Assembly: GCA_964397305.1 (NCBI GenBank)
Contig: CAYNIP010000009.1
Location: forward strand, 1-64,000
DNA: 64,000 nt
DNA from: JAAUTY01 sp964397305
GTDB lineage: Bacteria; Cyanobacteriota; Cyanobacteriia; Cyanobacteriales; Spirulinaceae
Reading direction: 5' to 3'
Each line of letters opens with the position of its first letter. Positions within the stretch are counted from its first letter, which is position 1. Both the position numbers and the translations under genes were made by a program. The notes beneath the pieces were generated by a model that was given only the letters and a program-made list of their open reading frames with translations, was not told where the DNA came from and did not search any database. Of this stretch, positions 1-8,139 are shown piece by piece.

Positions 1-2
1 GT

Positions 3-218
3 GCCACACCCCAGGCTGATGAGGTGGAGCCAGCCCCTATGGATGTTATGGAAGAGCCGACAGAAGGGGAACCTGAGGCTGAAGAAGCCGCCCCTGAAGC
101 CACTTCTGAAGAAGCCGCCCCTGAAGAAGCTGAAGCTGAAGCCTCTGAGGATGCAGAGGAAGCGGATGAGGATGCAGAGGAAGCGGCAGCAGAAGCGGAA
201 ACAGATACGCAAGAGTAG
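3..218 (+). CDS. C-terminal acidic tail of an unidentified protein (5' end outside window)
   Basis: An open frame runs from the window edge to a TAG at 216-218. It encodes about 71 residues made almost entirely of Glu, Ala, Asp and Pro, with imperfect repeats of the type EEAAPEA and DAEEADEDAEEA. A 15-bp DNA repeat (GATGCAGAGGAAGCG) occurs twice near the end. Such low-complexity acidic tails are found at the ends of several bacterial proteins (ribosomal proteins, trigger factor and others), so the tail alone does not identify the gene. No folded domain lies inside the window. The reading frame is trusted because codon positions are consistent and the composition is biased; function is unknown. 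Confidence 0.55.
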   Translation, partial: ATPQADEVEPAPMDVMEEPTEGEPEAEEAAPEATSEEAAPEEAEAEASEDAEEADEDAEEAAAEAETDTQE

Positions 219-460
219 GCTCCATCTAGGCTGCTTCCAAAGCAATCATGAAGTGGCCTAATTAAGTAGGTGAGGGCTTGTTGATACAGCCCTTTCAGCA
301 ATCATCTACTAGGCCTTCAAACACCCTCTCCCAAGGCCGGCTACGAAGTGCCTGGATCTCGACCCTCACCCCCTAGTCTCCCTCTTCCAAAAGTAGGTGA
401 GGGGGAGATTTTCTAAGGGGTTGGAGAAGGGGAAAAAGCCTGATTAGCAAGGGTTTCAAG

Positions 461-565
461 GGTGCATCTCAGTTGGGCACGTTTGCCCCCTCTGCGAGAA
501 GCCGCTGCGCGTCTACATCCCCCGGCCCCTTCTCCTAGGTAGGGCTCAGGGGAGTCCCCGTCGTG
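461..565 (+). repeat. Family A element, decayed copy (A1)
   Basis: Begins with the family A terminus GGTGCATCTC and continues through the shared core (TCTGCGAGAAGCCGCTGCGC, then a C-rich arm ending near a shortened CTTCTCC/AGGGGAG palindrome). The right terminus GAGATGCACC is absent, so the copy is truncated. The gap 219-666 also holds another degenerate core-like stretch at about 361-440 (CTCACCCCC...GTGAGGGGGAG). No gene was seen in this gap. Confidence 0.6.
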
Positions 566-666
566 AATGGCGACAACCCCAGCCCTCGGAGGGAGCGCTG
601 AAGCGCAACTACGGGGGTTGGCCTTCAGCTCCACAATCTGACGGACAATGATTGCGTTGAATGACT

Positions 667-1920
667 CTAAAGCTCCGAGAGGATGCTGACGCGGACGCGA
701 TCGCCTGGAGCGAGGGGCTGAGCGCTGCGTATGGCTACGCGATCGCCCGGCCGCAGCCCCGAGAGGATCTCCACTTGGCCCTGTTGCTCTGGGCTGGTCG
801 TCACTTCCCGGGCCTCCACCTGAGCCTGGCGGTTATCATCGGGGTCTGAGACCACGAACACAAGGGGGTTCTGACCCTCGCGGGCTTGCAGGGCGCTAGC
901 GGGCAGGGTGATCGCCTCACGGCTGCCCCCGGAAAACGTGACCCGTGCCAAGAGACCGCCGCCAATCTGGCCGCCGGGGTTAGGCAGCGCGATCTCCACG
1001 GACACTTGCCGCGCCTGAGCATCGGCGATCGGGGCTAGGCGGCTAAGGCGGCCCTCGAGGCGGCGATCGCCCAAGGCATCCAGCCGCACCTGCACCGGTT
1101 GCCCGACCCGGAGGGTGGCGAGATCCAGCTCGGATACGGGCACAACGACCTTAACTTGGCTAAAGTCCCCCAGGGCTAGGACTTCCCCGCCGGGAGTGAC
1201 CAAGTTGCCGGGTTCACTGCGGCGCTCCAGCACGACACCATTCAAGGGTGAGAGCAGGCGAGTGTAGGTGAGGCGCTGTTGGTCTTGGGCGACGACGGCC
1301 CGCTGGGCAGCAATGCGGCCGGTAGCGGCGGTGATCGCCTTGAGTTCACTCTGGACACGCTCTTCAGCCGACCGTACTCCCTGCTCGGCCACCTTGACCG
1401 CTGTTTGAAACGTCTCGGCTTCCCGTTGGGTGACAGCCCCTGCCGCCGCCAATTCCGTGTAGCGCTCGGCATCATTGCGGGCCTGGGTGAGTTCAACCTT
1501 AGCCCGTTCCAAAGCCGTGCGTGCTTCCGCTACTTGGGCGCGGCTCTGTCCCAGTTCCGCTTCGCGGACGGCCACCTCGGCCTGGGCTTCGTTGAGGGCG
1601 GCGATCAGGAGGGCATCATCGAGGCGGGCGAGGACTTGGCCCTGGCGGACGCGATCGCCTACATCGGCGCTCAAGGAGAGTAGCCGCCCCTCCACCTGAG
1701 CGCGCAGCAGGACCGTGCGAGCGGGCTGCGTCGTGCCAATATATTCGACTGAGGCTATCAGAGGCTGGGCCTGGGCGATCGCTACCTCAACAGCGATGGG
1801 CTGCTCCCCCGCCCGCCCCCGGGCTGACGGTTCCTCGGCGACCTCTTCAGGGCTGCAACTCGCCAGCAGCAACACCGCCGCGAAGCTGGGGGCGATCGCA
1901 ATACGGCGGAATCTCAGCAT
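667..1920 (-). CDS. RND-type efflux periplasmic adaptor (membrane fusion) lipoprotein
   Basis: 417 aa. The N-terminus is a lipoprotein signal with lipobox LASC (Cys22), so the mature protein should be lipid-anchored at the periplasmic side of the inner membrane. It follows the HlyD/AcrA order: a beta-barrel/lipoyl half (about 60-100), a long alpha-helical coiled-coil hairpin rich in Ala, Glu, Arg and Gln (about 105-215), the second lipoyl half with LLSPLNGVV and RRSEPGNLV (about 225-250), then beta-barrel and membrane-proximal domains. In this family the adaptor links an RND pump to an outer-membrane channel. The pump gene usually follows, but here only repeats and an opposing gene lie downstream, so the partner is elsewhere. 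The start is ATG at 1920. Confidence 0.88.
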   Translation of the reverse strand: MLRFRRIAIAPSFAAVLLLASCSPEEVAEEPSARGRAGEQPIAVEVAIAQAQPLIASVEYIGTTQPARTVLLRAQVEGRLLSLSADVGDRVRQGQVLARLDDALLIAALNEAQAEVAVREAELGQSRAQVAEARTALERAKVELTQARNDAERYTELAAAGAVTQREAETFQTAVKVAEQGVRSAEERVQSELKAITAATGRIAAQRAVVAQDQQRLTYTRLLSPLNGVVLERRSEPGNLVTPGGEVLALGDFSQVKVVVPVSELDLATLRVGQPVQVRLDALGDRRLEGRLSRLAPIADAQARQVSVEIALPNPGGQIGGGLLARVTFSGGSREAITLPASALQAREGQNPLVFVVSDPDDNRQAQVEAREVTTSPEQQGQVEILSGLRPGDRVAIRSAQPLAPGDRVRVSILSEL

Positions 1921-2032
1921 ACAGAAATCGGGGTGAATAGGCCTAGAACCAGGCTAGCGTCACGAGCGCAAGCAACACCTGGACCTCAAGCTAGTTTACC
2001 CCGTAGTCCAGCGAGGGCGAAGGGTGTTTCGC

Positions 2033-2544
2033 CGGGTGGACGAAAAAAAGCGCGGCTCCCCTGAGTTTTGAGCGATTGCTCAAGAGCAGAGTGTAGCCTT
2101 CTTCAGTGTTACGGAGCCCACTCTGAGAGAAGCCGCTGCGCGTCTACATCTCCCGGCCCCTTCTCCCAAGCTGGGAGAAGGGGAGTTAGAAGCCCACTCT
2201 CCTAACTAGAGTGCAACCTTCTTCAGTGTTACGGAGCCCTCATCCCCTGGCCCCTTCTCCCAAGCTGGGCTACTAGATACACACAAGTCATGTTTGGCTG
2301 CATTTTTCCCTCGTTTGCCCCCTAGATCCCCCAATTCTGAGGGACTGGGAATTCCGATCCCCCCCCGAAATCGGGGGGCTAGGGGGGCTAAAAACGGTCA
2401 GTTGGGGCTGTCACGAGATGTGTGTACTTAGTAGCCCAAGCCGGGAGAAGAGAAGTTAAAAGCCCCTCTCCCAATTTGGGAGAGGGGTTGGGGTGAGGGT
2501 CTAGCGAAGGAGTACCAACATCCCGCGTAAAATTTCGTTCACCT
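2033..2544 (+). mobile_element. Family B MITE-like element (B1) with internal duplication and a nested element
   Basis: Starts GGGTGGACGAAAAAAAGCGC and ends GTAAAATTTCGTTCACC. It is flanked by an exact 9-bp direct repeat GTGTTTCGC (2024-2032 and 2545-2553), the expected footprint of a transposition event. The unit CAGTGTTACGGAGCCC with its surroundings occurs twice (about 2106 and 2224), so part of the element was duplicated. A different 165-bp element is nested at 2270-2434. There is no transposase reading frame. The element accounts for most of the gap between the adaptor and glpX. Confidence 0.8.
2270..2434. mobile_element. Nested short element type C inside B1
   Basis: 165 bp with terminal inverted repeats CTACTAGATACACACAA at the left and the complement of CTACTAAGTACACACATC at the right. 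It interrupts the family B core exactly where other copies read CCCAAGCTGGGAGAAGG. The sequence CCCAAGCTGGG (2259-2269) recurs on the other side as CCCAAGCCGGG (2435-2445), which fits a target-site duplication with one later change. It encodes no protein. Confidence 0.7.
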
Positions 2545-2597
2545 GTGTTTCGCTCCTAGATTCGGGTTAGGCCTTAAGGGACGATGCCGACCCAACT

Positions 2598-3635
2598 CTA
2601 ACCCAACTGGATCGTCTTGGGTTGCTCGAACATATGGATCGTATCCACGAAGCGGGCCGTCTTCGACTGGCTCGAGATGACCAAGCTCTGGGTGCGGGCT
2701 CCACCGTGGAAGAAGCGCACACCTTGCATCAAAGTTCCCGAGGTAATGCCACAGGCTGCAAACAGCACCGTTGCACCACTCGCCAATTCCTCGGCATTGT
2801 AAGCGCGATCGGGGTCTTCGATGCCCATATCCTTGAGGCGTTGCACGTTGCCTTCTTTGCTCTCGCCGATCAGACCCGTTTTCACCACTTCAGGGTCATA
2901 GATTAACTGACCTTGGAAGTGACCGCCAAGACAGCGCATCGCCGCCGCCGAAATTACCCCTTCTGGGGCCGCTCCAATGCCCATGAGCGCGTGGGTATTC
3001 GTCCCCGCAAAGGCACAGGAAATCGCAGCAGAAACGTCCCCATCGCTGATCAGGCGAACCCGTGCGCCGGCAGCACGAATCTCCTGGATCAGCTCCTTGT
3101 GGCGGGGGCGATCCATGACGATAACGACGAGTTCTTCGACAGCACGATCGAGGCAATCGGAGATGATTTGCAGATTTTCGGTCGCCGATTTGTTGATATC
3201 GACATGGTTTTTTGCCGCCGGAGGAGCCGCCAGCTTTTTCATGTAGAAATCAGGTGCGGCAAAGAGGCCGCCTTTCTCAGAAATGGCGAGCACCGCCATC
3301 GAGCCCGGTTGACCGTAAGCGACTAGGTTGGTTCCTTCACAGGGGTCTACGGCGATGTCGATTTCCACCAGCTCGTCTGGGTTGCAATAGTTTGTGGCGT
3401 TGGGCTGGGTGCAGATGCCGACTTCTTCCCCGATGTAGAGCATGGGGGCCTCGTCGCGCTCACCTTCCCCGATCACAATCCGGCCGCGCATATGGATCTG
3501 GTTCATGCGCTCGCGCATGGCTTCGACCGCTACATGATCGGCCGTATTTTTTTCGCCTTTCCCCATCCATTTAGCCGAAGCGATCGCCGCTTTTTCGACT
3601 ACTTCTATAATCTCTAATCCTAAGGTGTTATCCAC
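2598..3635 (-). CDS. glpX: Class II fructose-1,6-bisphosphatase / sedoheptulose-1,7-bisphosphatase
   Basis: 345 aa, full length for the GlpX family. In cyanobacteria this cytosolic enzyme removes the C1 phosphate of fructose-1,6- and sedoheptulose-1,7-bisphosphate and so serves both the Calvin cycle and gluconeogenesis. Visible signatures are the metal-site stretch GEGERDEAP (residues 56-64), the lithium-sensitive phosphatase-type motif DPCEGTN (97-103), and MGIGAAPEGVISAAAMR in the second half. The start is GTG at 3635 (MDNTLGLEIIEVVEKAAI), which matches the usual beginning of cyanobacterial proteins. It stands alone, with a family A element between it and murF. Confidence 0.96.
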   Translation of the reverse strand: MDNTLGLEIIEVVEKAAIASAKWMGKGEKNTADHVAVEAMRERMNQIHMRGRIVIGEGERDEAPMLYIGEEVGICTQPNATNYCNPDELVEIDIAVDPCEGTNLVAYGQPGSMAVLAISEKGGLFAAPDFYMKKLAAPPAAKNHVDINKSATENLQIISDCLDRAVEELVVIVMDRPRHKELIQEIRAAGARVRLISDGDVSAAISCAFAGTNTHALMGIGAAPEGVISAAAMRCLGGHFQGQLIYDPEVVKTGLIGESKEGNVQRLKDMGIEDPDRAYNAEELASGATVLFAACGITSGTLMQGVRFFHGGARTQSLVISSQSKTARFVDTIHMFEQPKTIQLG

Positions 3636-3694
3636 GAAATTTCAGTCCTCTTTCAACAATTGCGGTGGCTGCGAGTCCAAAGGGCCAACAGTCG

Positions 3695-3783
3695 GGTGCA
3701 TCTCACTTGGGAGACTCCCCTTCGCCCTACTTGGGAGAAGGGGCTGGGGGATGAGGGCAAACTTGCCTCACGGAGATGCACCC
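3695..3783 (+). mobile_element. Family A MITE-like element (A2) with exact 9-bp duplication
   Basis: 89 bp from GGTGCATCTCAC to GAGATGCACCC, ends inverted. It is flanked by the perfect direct repeat CAACAGTCG (3686-3694 and 3784-3792). Internally it has the C-rich palindrome CCCTACTTGGGAGAAGGGG. It lies between glpX and murF, both of which are transcribed leftward. Confidence 0.85.
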
Positions 3784-3830
3784 CAACAGTCGTTCACTCC
3801 CCTAAAGTTTATCAGAGGCGGTGATCGCCG

Positions 3831-5210
3831 TTACCGTTTCTTGATCGCTTCCTGGGTCGGGGCTAACCAGTACTCGCGCAGGGCCATAACCACACGGTTT
3901 AGACCCACGGAGTTGGAGGCCTTGAACAGGAGACAATCGCCGGGCTGGGCGATCGCCTGCAAGTGAGCAATCAAGTCCGCGTGGTTAGCGGTGCGGTAGG
4001 CGGGAATGCGCGGCGCGGCCCGGGCCAGTTCCGCCGCTACGGGTTCATCTTCCAAGACACAGAGCCCCTCGAGGGCGAGGTCTTGCACCGCCGCCCCGAC
4101 TCGGGCGTGCAGAGCGGGGCCCTGCTCCCCCAGCTCCTTCATGGTTCCCAGAACCGCAATGCGGCGCCGGGCCGGGGTGGCCTTGAGCAACTGGAGTGCG
4201 GCTAGCATCGATTCTGTCCCGGCGTTGTAGGTCTCGTCGAGGAGCACGATGCCATTGGGCAGGTCATAGCGTTGGGCCCGGCCCTCCGGCAGATGAACGC
4301 TCAGGCCCTGGGTGAGGGGAGCCCAGTCGAGGTGGAGGGTTTGGGCGACAGCGAGGGCGGCGAGGAAGTTGCTGGCGTTGTGGGCCCCGGGGAGGGGAAC
4401 GAGAAATTCCTGACCTTGCACCCGGAGGCAGTTGGGGGGCTCGAAGTCGCCCCGCAGGTCCCCTTGGGTCAGGCCGTAGGTGAGGGTGGGGCCCGACCAA
4501 ACAGCGGCGGCGGTGGTGAGCAGGCGGGCATTGTCCGCATTGAGGATGGCGATGCTGCCCTCGGGGGCCGTGCTTAGGAGTTCACACTTGGCCCGGGCGA
4601 TCGCCGCCTCGGAACCCAGGAGGCCGATGTGGGCCGTGCCGACATTGGTGATCACCCGTAGCGTGGGGCGGGCGATCGCCGTCAGGTCCGCGATTTGCCC
4701 CGGCCCGCGCATGGCCAGCTCGATCACGGCATAGTCATGGGCGGGGGTGAGTTCCAGGAGCGTCTTGGGGACGCCGATCTCGTTGTTGTAATTCTTTGCC
4801 GTTTTCAACACCGCGCCAAAGGGCGCCAACACGGCGGCGATCAGCTCCTTGGTGGTCGTCTTGCCCACGGAGCCGGTAACACCGATCACGGGAATCTGGA
4901 ACTGGTCTCGCCAGCCCTGAGCAATGCGCTGGTAGGCCGCGAGGGTGTCAGGAACGACTAGGCAGGGAAGGGGGCTCTGGCTTGGTTGGCTCCCCGGCTC
5001 GATGATCAGGGCGACGGCTCCTCGGGCGATCGCCTGGTCGAGAAATTGATGGCCGTCGAAGTGCTCCCCGCGCAGGGCCAGAAAGGCGTCGCCGGGCTGG
5101 AGTTGGCGGCTATCGGTGCAGAGGCGGCGAATCGGGGTGGCTCCGGCAGCGGGCGGGGCGATCGCCAGCCACTGGGCCAATTGCGCGAGGGAAAATTGAG
5201 CAGGAGTCAT
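3831..5210 (-). CDS. murF: UDP-N-acetylmuramoyl-tripeptide--D-alanyl-D-alanine ligase
   Basis: 459 aa, usual length for MurF. It catalyses the last cytoplasmic step of muropeptide precursor synthesis, adding D-Ala-D-Ala to the UDP-MurNAc-tripeptide with ATP. The N-terminal domain carries CTDSRQLQPGDAFLALRG (about 31-48). The ATP-binding loop is GSVGKTTT (113-120), followed by the Mur ligase central motif KTAKNYNNEIGVP and the C-terminal motif LLDETYNAG. The start is ATG at 5210. It is unlinked to other mur or dcw genes in this window. Confidence 0.96.
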   Translation of the reverse strand: MTPAQFSLAQLAQWLAIAPPAAGATPIRRLCTDSRQLQPGDAFLALRGEHFDGHQFLDQAIARGAVALIIEPGSQPSQSPLPCLVVPDTLAAYQRIAQGWRDQFQIPVIGVTGSVGKTTTKELIAAVLAPFGAVLKTAKNYNNEIGVPKTLLELTPAHDYAVIELAMRGPGQIADLTAIARPTLRVITNVGTAHIGLLGSEAAIARAKCELLSTAPEGSIAILNADNARLLTTAAAVWSGPTLTYGLTQGDLRGDFEPPNCLRVQGQEFLVPLPGAHNASNFLAALAVAQTLHLDWAPLTQGLSVHLPEGRAQRYDLPNGIVLLDETYNAGTESMLAALQLLKATPARRRIAVLGTMKELGEQGPALHARVGAAVQDLALEGLCVLEDEPVAAELARAAPRIPAYRTANHADLIAHLQAIAQPGDCLLFKASNSVGLNRVVMALREYWLAPTQEAIKKR

Positions 5211-5574
5211 GCAGAGGACCGGGCAACCCTAGACCGAGGGATACCCTTCATTCAACCATGAAATGCGTACCCTAGGCGGGTTTTCTCCCGGAGCAAGGGG
5301 CGGATGACGGTGGCTTTTCCGTAAATTCTCTGACTTCATGGTTTAATAGCCCGGAGTAGAATATTAAGGATAGGCTGCGATAGGCCTAAACCGCTTGGCG
5401 GGATTTTCAGGATTGCTTGGGGGCTTCGGACGGCAGGGACTGTCCGCATTTTGCATCTACTAGCTAGCTCAGGCTTGGTCGGTCGGCGAGCGCAGCCTTG
5501 GGGTAGCGCTCTGGGACTGGCGGCCTGACTGGCGATCGCCAACTCAGACTGAACCGCGAGGAGGGCTACCTAGT
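5211..5574. other. Intergenic divergent promoter region murF / 430-aa gene
   Basis: 364 bp between two divergently transcribed genes. No element of family A or B and no tRNA was seen. It presumably holds the promoters of both flanking genes, but no sequence here is distinctive enough to name one. Confidence 0.4.
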
Positions 5575-6867
5575 GTGCCGACCCTGACGGATTATTACCT
5601 CCGCCAGACGAGTGCAGAAGAGCAGCAGGTTTACGATCATCTTCTGTATTGCGTCCAGACCGAGACTCCTGAGGATGTGCTGGAGCGCTTTCGGCGTCTC
5701 TTTATTGGCGGTCGTCACTACGAGCCGATTGAGATCCGCCGCGCCGTGGAGGCCCTCGCCTGTGCCCCCGAGGCTCCTCAGGCCTTCAAGCTGGTGCTGA
5801 ACCGCTGCTGCCACATTGCCATCAATGCCTGGCAGACCCATCCCCGCACGCAATGGGCAATTTCCCGTCTGATTGAACTCTTTGACTACATTCCCCCGGC
5901 TGGTAACGTGTATGCCCGGGGGGCGCGGCGGTTGCGCTCCTTGCTAGCGGACTTCCGCAAAACTGAGCAGTTCCTCACCCTCCAGCGACTCGCGCGCGTG
6001 ATCGGTGAGTCCAGCAAGCGCCGTCGCCAGCAACGCCTCGCGGCTGATTCGCCGCACCAGGAGGAGCAATTGGTGGGGATGCTGATTGATCGCTACCCCT
6101 ACCTCTATGAGCACTGCCTGCTCAGCCAAGATTGCAGCTATGAACACCAGCAAACGGTGCGTCAGTTGCGCGATCGCCTTCAGCGGCAGTTTGAGCTAGA
6201 CCTCTCCCACTTCGTCACCTACAAGGTCCGCCTGGCCCAGGCTCAGGCAAGCCAGCGCACGATTCACCCGGTTAACAATCCCACCCTCTTGACGGATAGT
6301 GAATTGACGGCGGCCCTCAAGGAGTTTGTCGGCGCGGTGCGCGGGGGAGCGACTCACTACGATCTCGCCAGCCGCTTCCGTACCAGCAGCATTCAACTCC
6401 CCTCCTACCGATTGTTCAAAGACAATCTCTACGAATACCTGGTCGAGTCGATTGATCCCCGCTTCGGTCAGCGCCAGTTCAACGACCGCCTCTATGAACG
6501 CTTGCAAACGATGTTGACTCGCTACGATGGCGATCGCCCCGATAAGCGGCTGATTCTCCGCACCTCCAGCAACTTGCTGAACTTCCTGATTGTAGATAGT
6601 CCCCAGCGCCCCGATCACTACATCTTCGTCGATTTGGTCACGAATTTAGGCCCGACCAACACTATCGTTCTTTTGCTGAAAATTACCCTGCTTTGCAAGC
6701 AGGTGAAGCCCTACCTCGAAAAGCGTTTCTCGATTCTCTTTAGCCATTACGAAGGCTCCCCTGAACAGGGGGTTCCCTGGCTGGTGAAGTCCCTCGAAAA
6801 CCTCCACATCGCTCTGAGCACGCACTTTGGGGCCATGGATCTTTCTTACCTCCGCAAGCTCTGCTAG
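5575..6867 (+). CDS. Unrecognised 430-aa soluble protein
   Basis: The frame begins with GTG at 5575 and ends at TAG 6865-6867. The product is soluble, lacks a signal peptide or membrane segments, and is rich in charged amphipathic helices (for example RFRRLFIGGRHYEP, RRLRSLLADFRKTEQ, YRLFKDNLYEYLVESIDPRFG). It has no Walker, metal-binding or catalytic motif that I recognise. Alpha-helical repeat or scaffold character is an inference from composition only. Codon use and GC match the neighbours, so it is likely a native gene. It reads divergently from murF and is followed by repeat sequence. I do not know its function. Confidence 0.8.
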   Translation: MPTLTDYYLRQTSAEEQQVYDHLLYCVQTETPEDVLERFRRLFIGGRHYEPIEIRRAVEALACAPEAPQAFKLVLNRCCHIAINAWQTHPRTQWAISRLIELFDYIPPAGNVYARGARRLRSLLADFRKTEQFLTLQRLARVIGESSKRRRQQRLAADSPHQEEQLVGMLIDRYPYLYEHCLLSQDCSYEHQQTVRQLRDRLQRQFELDLSHFVTYKVRLAQAQASQRTIHPVNNPTLLTDSELTAALKEFVGAVRGGATHYDLASRFRTSSIQLPSYRLFKDNLYEYLVESIDPRFGQRQFNDRLYERLQTMLTRYDGDRPDKRLILRTSSNLLNFLIVDSPQRPDHYIFVDLVTNLGPTNTIVLLLKITLLCKQVKPYLEKRFSILFSHYEGSPEQGVPWLVKSLENLHIALSTHFGAMDLSYLRKLC

Positions 6868-6889
6868 CAGGCTTTTAGGCCCTGGGTCC

Positions 6890-7055
6890 GGGTGCATCTC
6901 AGTTGGGCAAGTTTGCCCACTCTGCGAGAAGCCGCTGCGCGTCTACATCCCCTAACCCCTTAAAACCCCGACAGGATAAGCCCAAGGGGAGCTGGGGGGG
7001 ATAAAGCTCCCCCCTTCCCAAGGGGGGCTGGGGGGAGGATAACGCTGGACACCCT
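6890..7055 (+). repeat. Family A left end joined to another C-rich repeat (A3)
   Basis: Opens with GGGTGCATCTCAGTTGGGCAA and the shared core TGCGAGAAGCCGCTGCGC, then departs from the family after about 70 bp. The remainder is a different repeat-like palindromic tract (GCTCCCCCCTTCCCAAGGGG and relatives). No right terminus or target duplication could be found, so this is a decayed or rearranged copy. Confidence 0.5.
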
Positions 7056-7058
7056 CGC

Positions 7059-7388
7059 TTAGGGTTCGGTGACTGGGGAGGCGGGGCGATCGAACCGGAA
7101 GGACTCCTCCCCAAAGCGGGTACAGAGGAAGGTGAGGCTGTCGTCCCGGCCACAGGGGGGAGGCTCGAGCCGGTAGAGACTGCGCCAAGGCTCGTTGCCT
7201 TGGTCGGCGCTGAAGAATTGTTGCCAGTCGTCGTTACTGTGGGTCGTGCGCTGATCGGTTTGCAGGCCGGCAGCGGGGGAGGCGGGGGAGCTGCTCTGGG
7301 CTAGGGCTCCGGGGCTCAGCAGAGTGGTGAGAGCGATCGCCACTCCGGCTCCGAGGCGGTATCGGCTACGGGGATCGAGAACCATCAT
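7059..7388 (-). CDS. Small exported hypothetical protein
   Basis: 109 aa from ATG at 7388 (ATGATGG). The open frame extends further upstream into a family B element, but the first residues that make sense are MMVLDPRSRYRLGAG, followed by a hydrophobic stretch VAIALTTLLSPGALAQ with an ALA-Q signal peptidase I-like site (about residues 28-31). The mature part (about 79 aa) contains two Cys (CGRDDSLTFLCTRFG) that could form a disulphide, and ends RPASPVTEP. It is not recognised. An exported small protein is the best reading; the reading frame itself is moderately sure. Confidence 0.55.
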   Translation of the reverse strand: MMVLDPRSRYRLGAGVAIALTTLLSPGALAQSSSPASPAAGLQTDQRTTHSNDDWQQFFSADQGNEPWRSLYRLEPPPCGRDDSLTFLCTRFGEESFRFDRPASPVTEP

Positions 7389-7517
7389 GGGACTGATGCA
7401 CAATGTGCTCACAACATCCACTATTATCGCGAAGGGGCCTGAGTGTGGGTCGTAACCTAGCGCACAGGGAGAGGAGCGGGCCAGGAGCGGCGGTTGCTGG
7501 GGTTGCTGTGTTGGCGC

Positions 7518-7763
7518 GGGTGGACGAAAAAAAGCGCGGCTCCCCTGAATTTTGAGCGCTGGTTCCAGGAGCAGAGTGTAGCCCTCTTCAGTGTTACCGG
7601 AGCCCACTCTACGAGAAGCTGCTGCGCGTCTACATCCCCCGGCCCCTGCTCCCAAAGCTGGGAGCAGAGGAGCCAGAAGCTCCTCTCTCAACTTGGGAGA
7701 GGGGTTGGGGTGAGGGTTTAGCCCATGAGCAACAACATCTCGCATAAAATTCGTTCACCCCTC
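7518..7763 (+). mobile_element. Family B MITE-like element (B2) with exact 9-bp duplication
   Basis: About 245 bp from GGGTGGACGAAAAAAAGCGC to AAAATTCGTTCACCCCTC. It is flanked by the direct repeat TGTTGGCGC (7509-7517 and 7764-7772). Internally it has the shared core ACGAGAAGCTGCTGCGCG, a palindrome around CCCAAAGCTGGGAG and CTCTCAACTTGGGAGAGG. It fills most of the gap upstream of rpmB. Confidence 0.8.
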
Positions 7764-7867
7764 TGTTGGCGCGTTGGCGCGGCCTAGTTGGCAAGGAGGC
7801 TGGCTCGATGTAGGATGGGAGATCGCGCCCAAGCGCACGAGTTGTTCAGGCCTGTGGAGAAAAGCTC

Positions 7868-8104
7868 ATGTCTCGTCGCTGCCAGTTGACCGGCAAGCAA
7901 GCGAATAATGCCTATGCGGTGTCTCACTCGCACCGCCGCACGAAGCGATTGCAACAAGCAAATTTACAGTGGAAGCGGATCTGGTGGCCGGAGGGCAACC
8001 GCTGGGTGCGTCTGCGTCTCTCGACGAAGGCGATCAAAACAATCCAACGCAAGGGACTCCAGGCGGCGGCGAAGGAAGCTGGGCTCAATCTTAATAAGGT
8101 TTAG
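7868..8104 (+). CDS. rpmB: 50S ribosomal protein bL28
   Basis: 78 aa, the normal length for bacterial L28. It begins MSRRCQLTGKQANNAYAVSH, with the characteristic C-x(2)-TGK start and the following SHSHRRTKR basic stretch, and ends with GLNLNKV. The protein is a component of the large ribosomal subunit. The start is ATG at 7868, preceded by a GGAGAAA purine tract. It is a single-gene unit, as is common for this gene in cyanobacteria, placed between a repeat element and a convergent glycosyltransferase. Confidence 0.97.
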   Translation: MSRRCQLTGKQANNAYAVSHSHRRTKRLQQANLQWKRIWWPEGNRWVRLRLSTKAIKTIQRKGLQAAAKEAGLNLNKV

Positions 8105-8139
8105 CTCCTAATTAAGGCTGAGATTGAGTCCCTCCCGGC

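Noticed and set aside
22..261. Lys/Arg-rich alternative frame over the acidic tail at the window start
   Set aside because: It is the frame-shifted reading of the Glu/Ala repeats (GAAGAA read as AAGAAG); the acidic frame is the more plausible protein.
7389..7745. Upstream extension of the small exported protein frame
   Set aside because: The extra residues are translated from family B element B2 and would hide the signal peptide; ATG 7388 is preferred.
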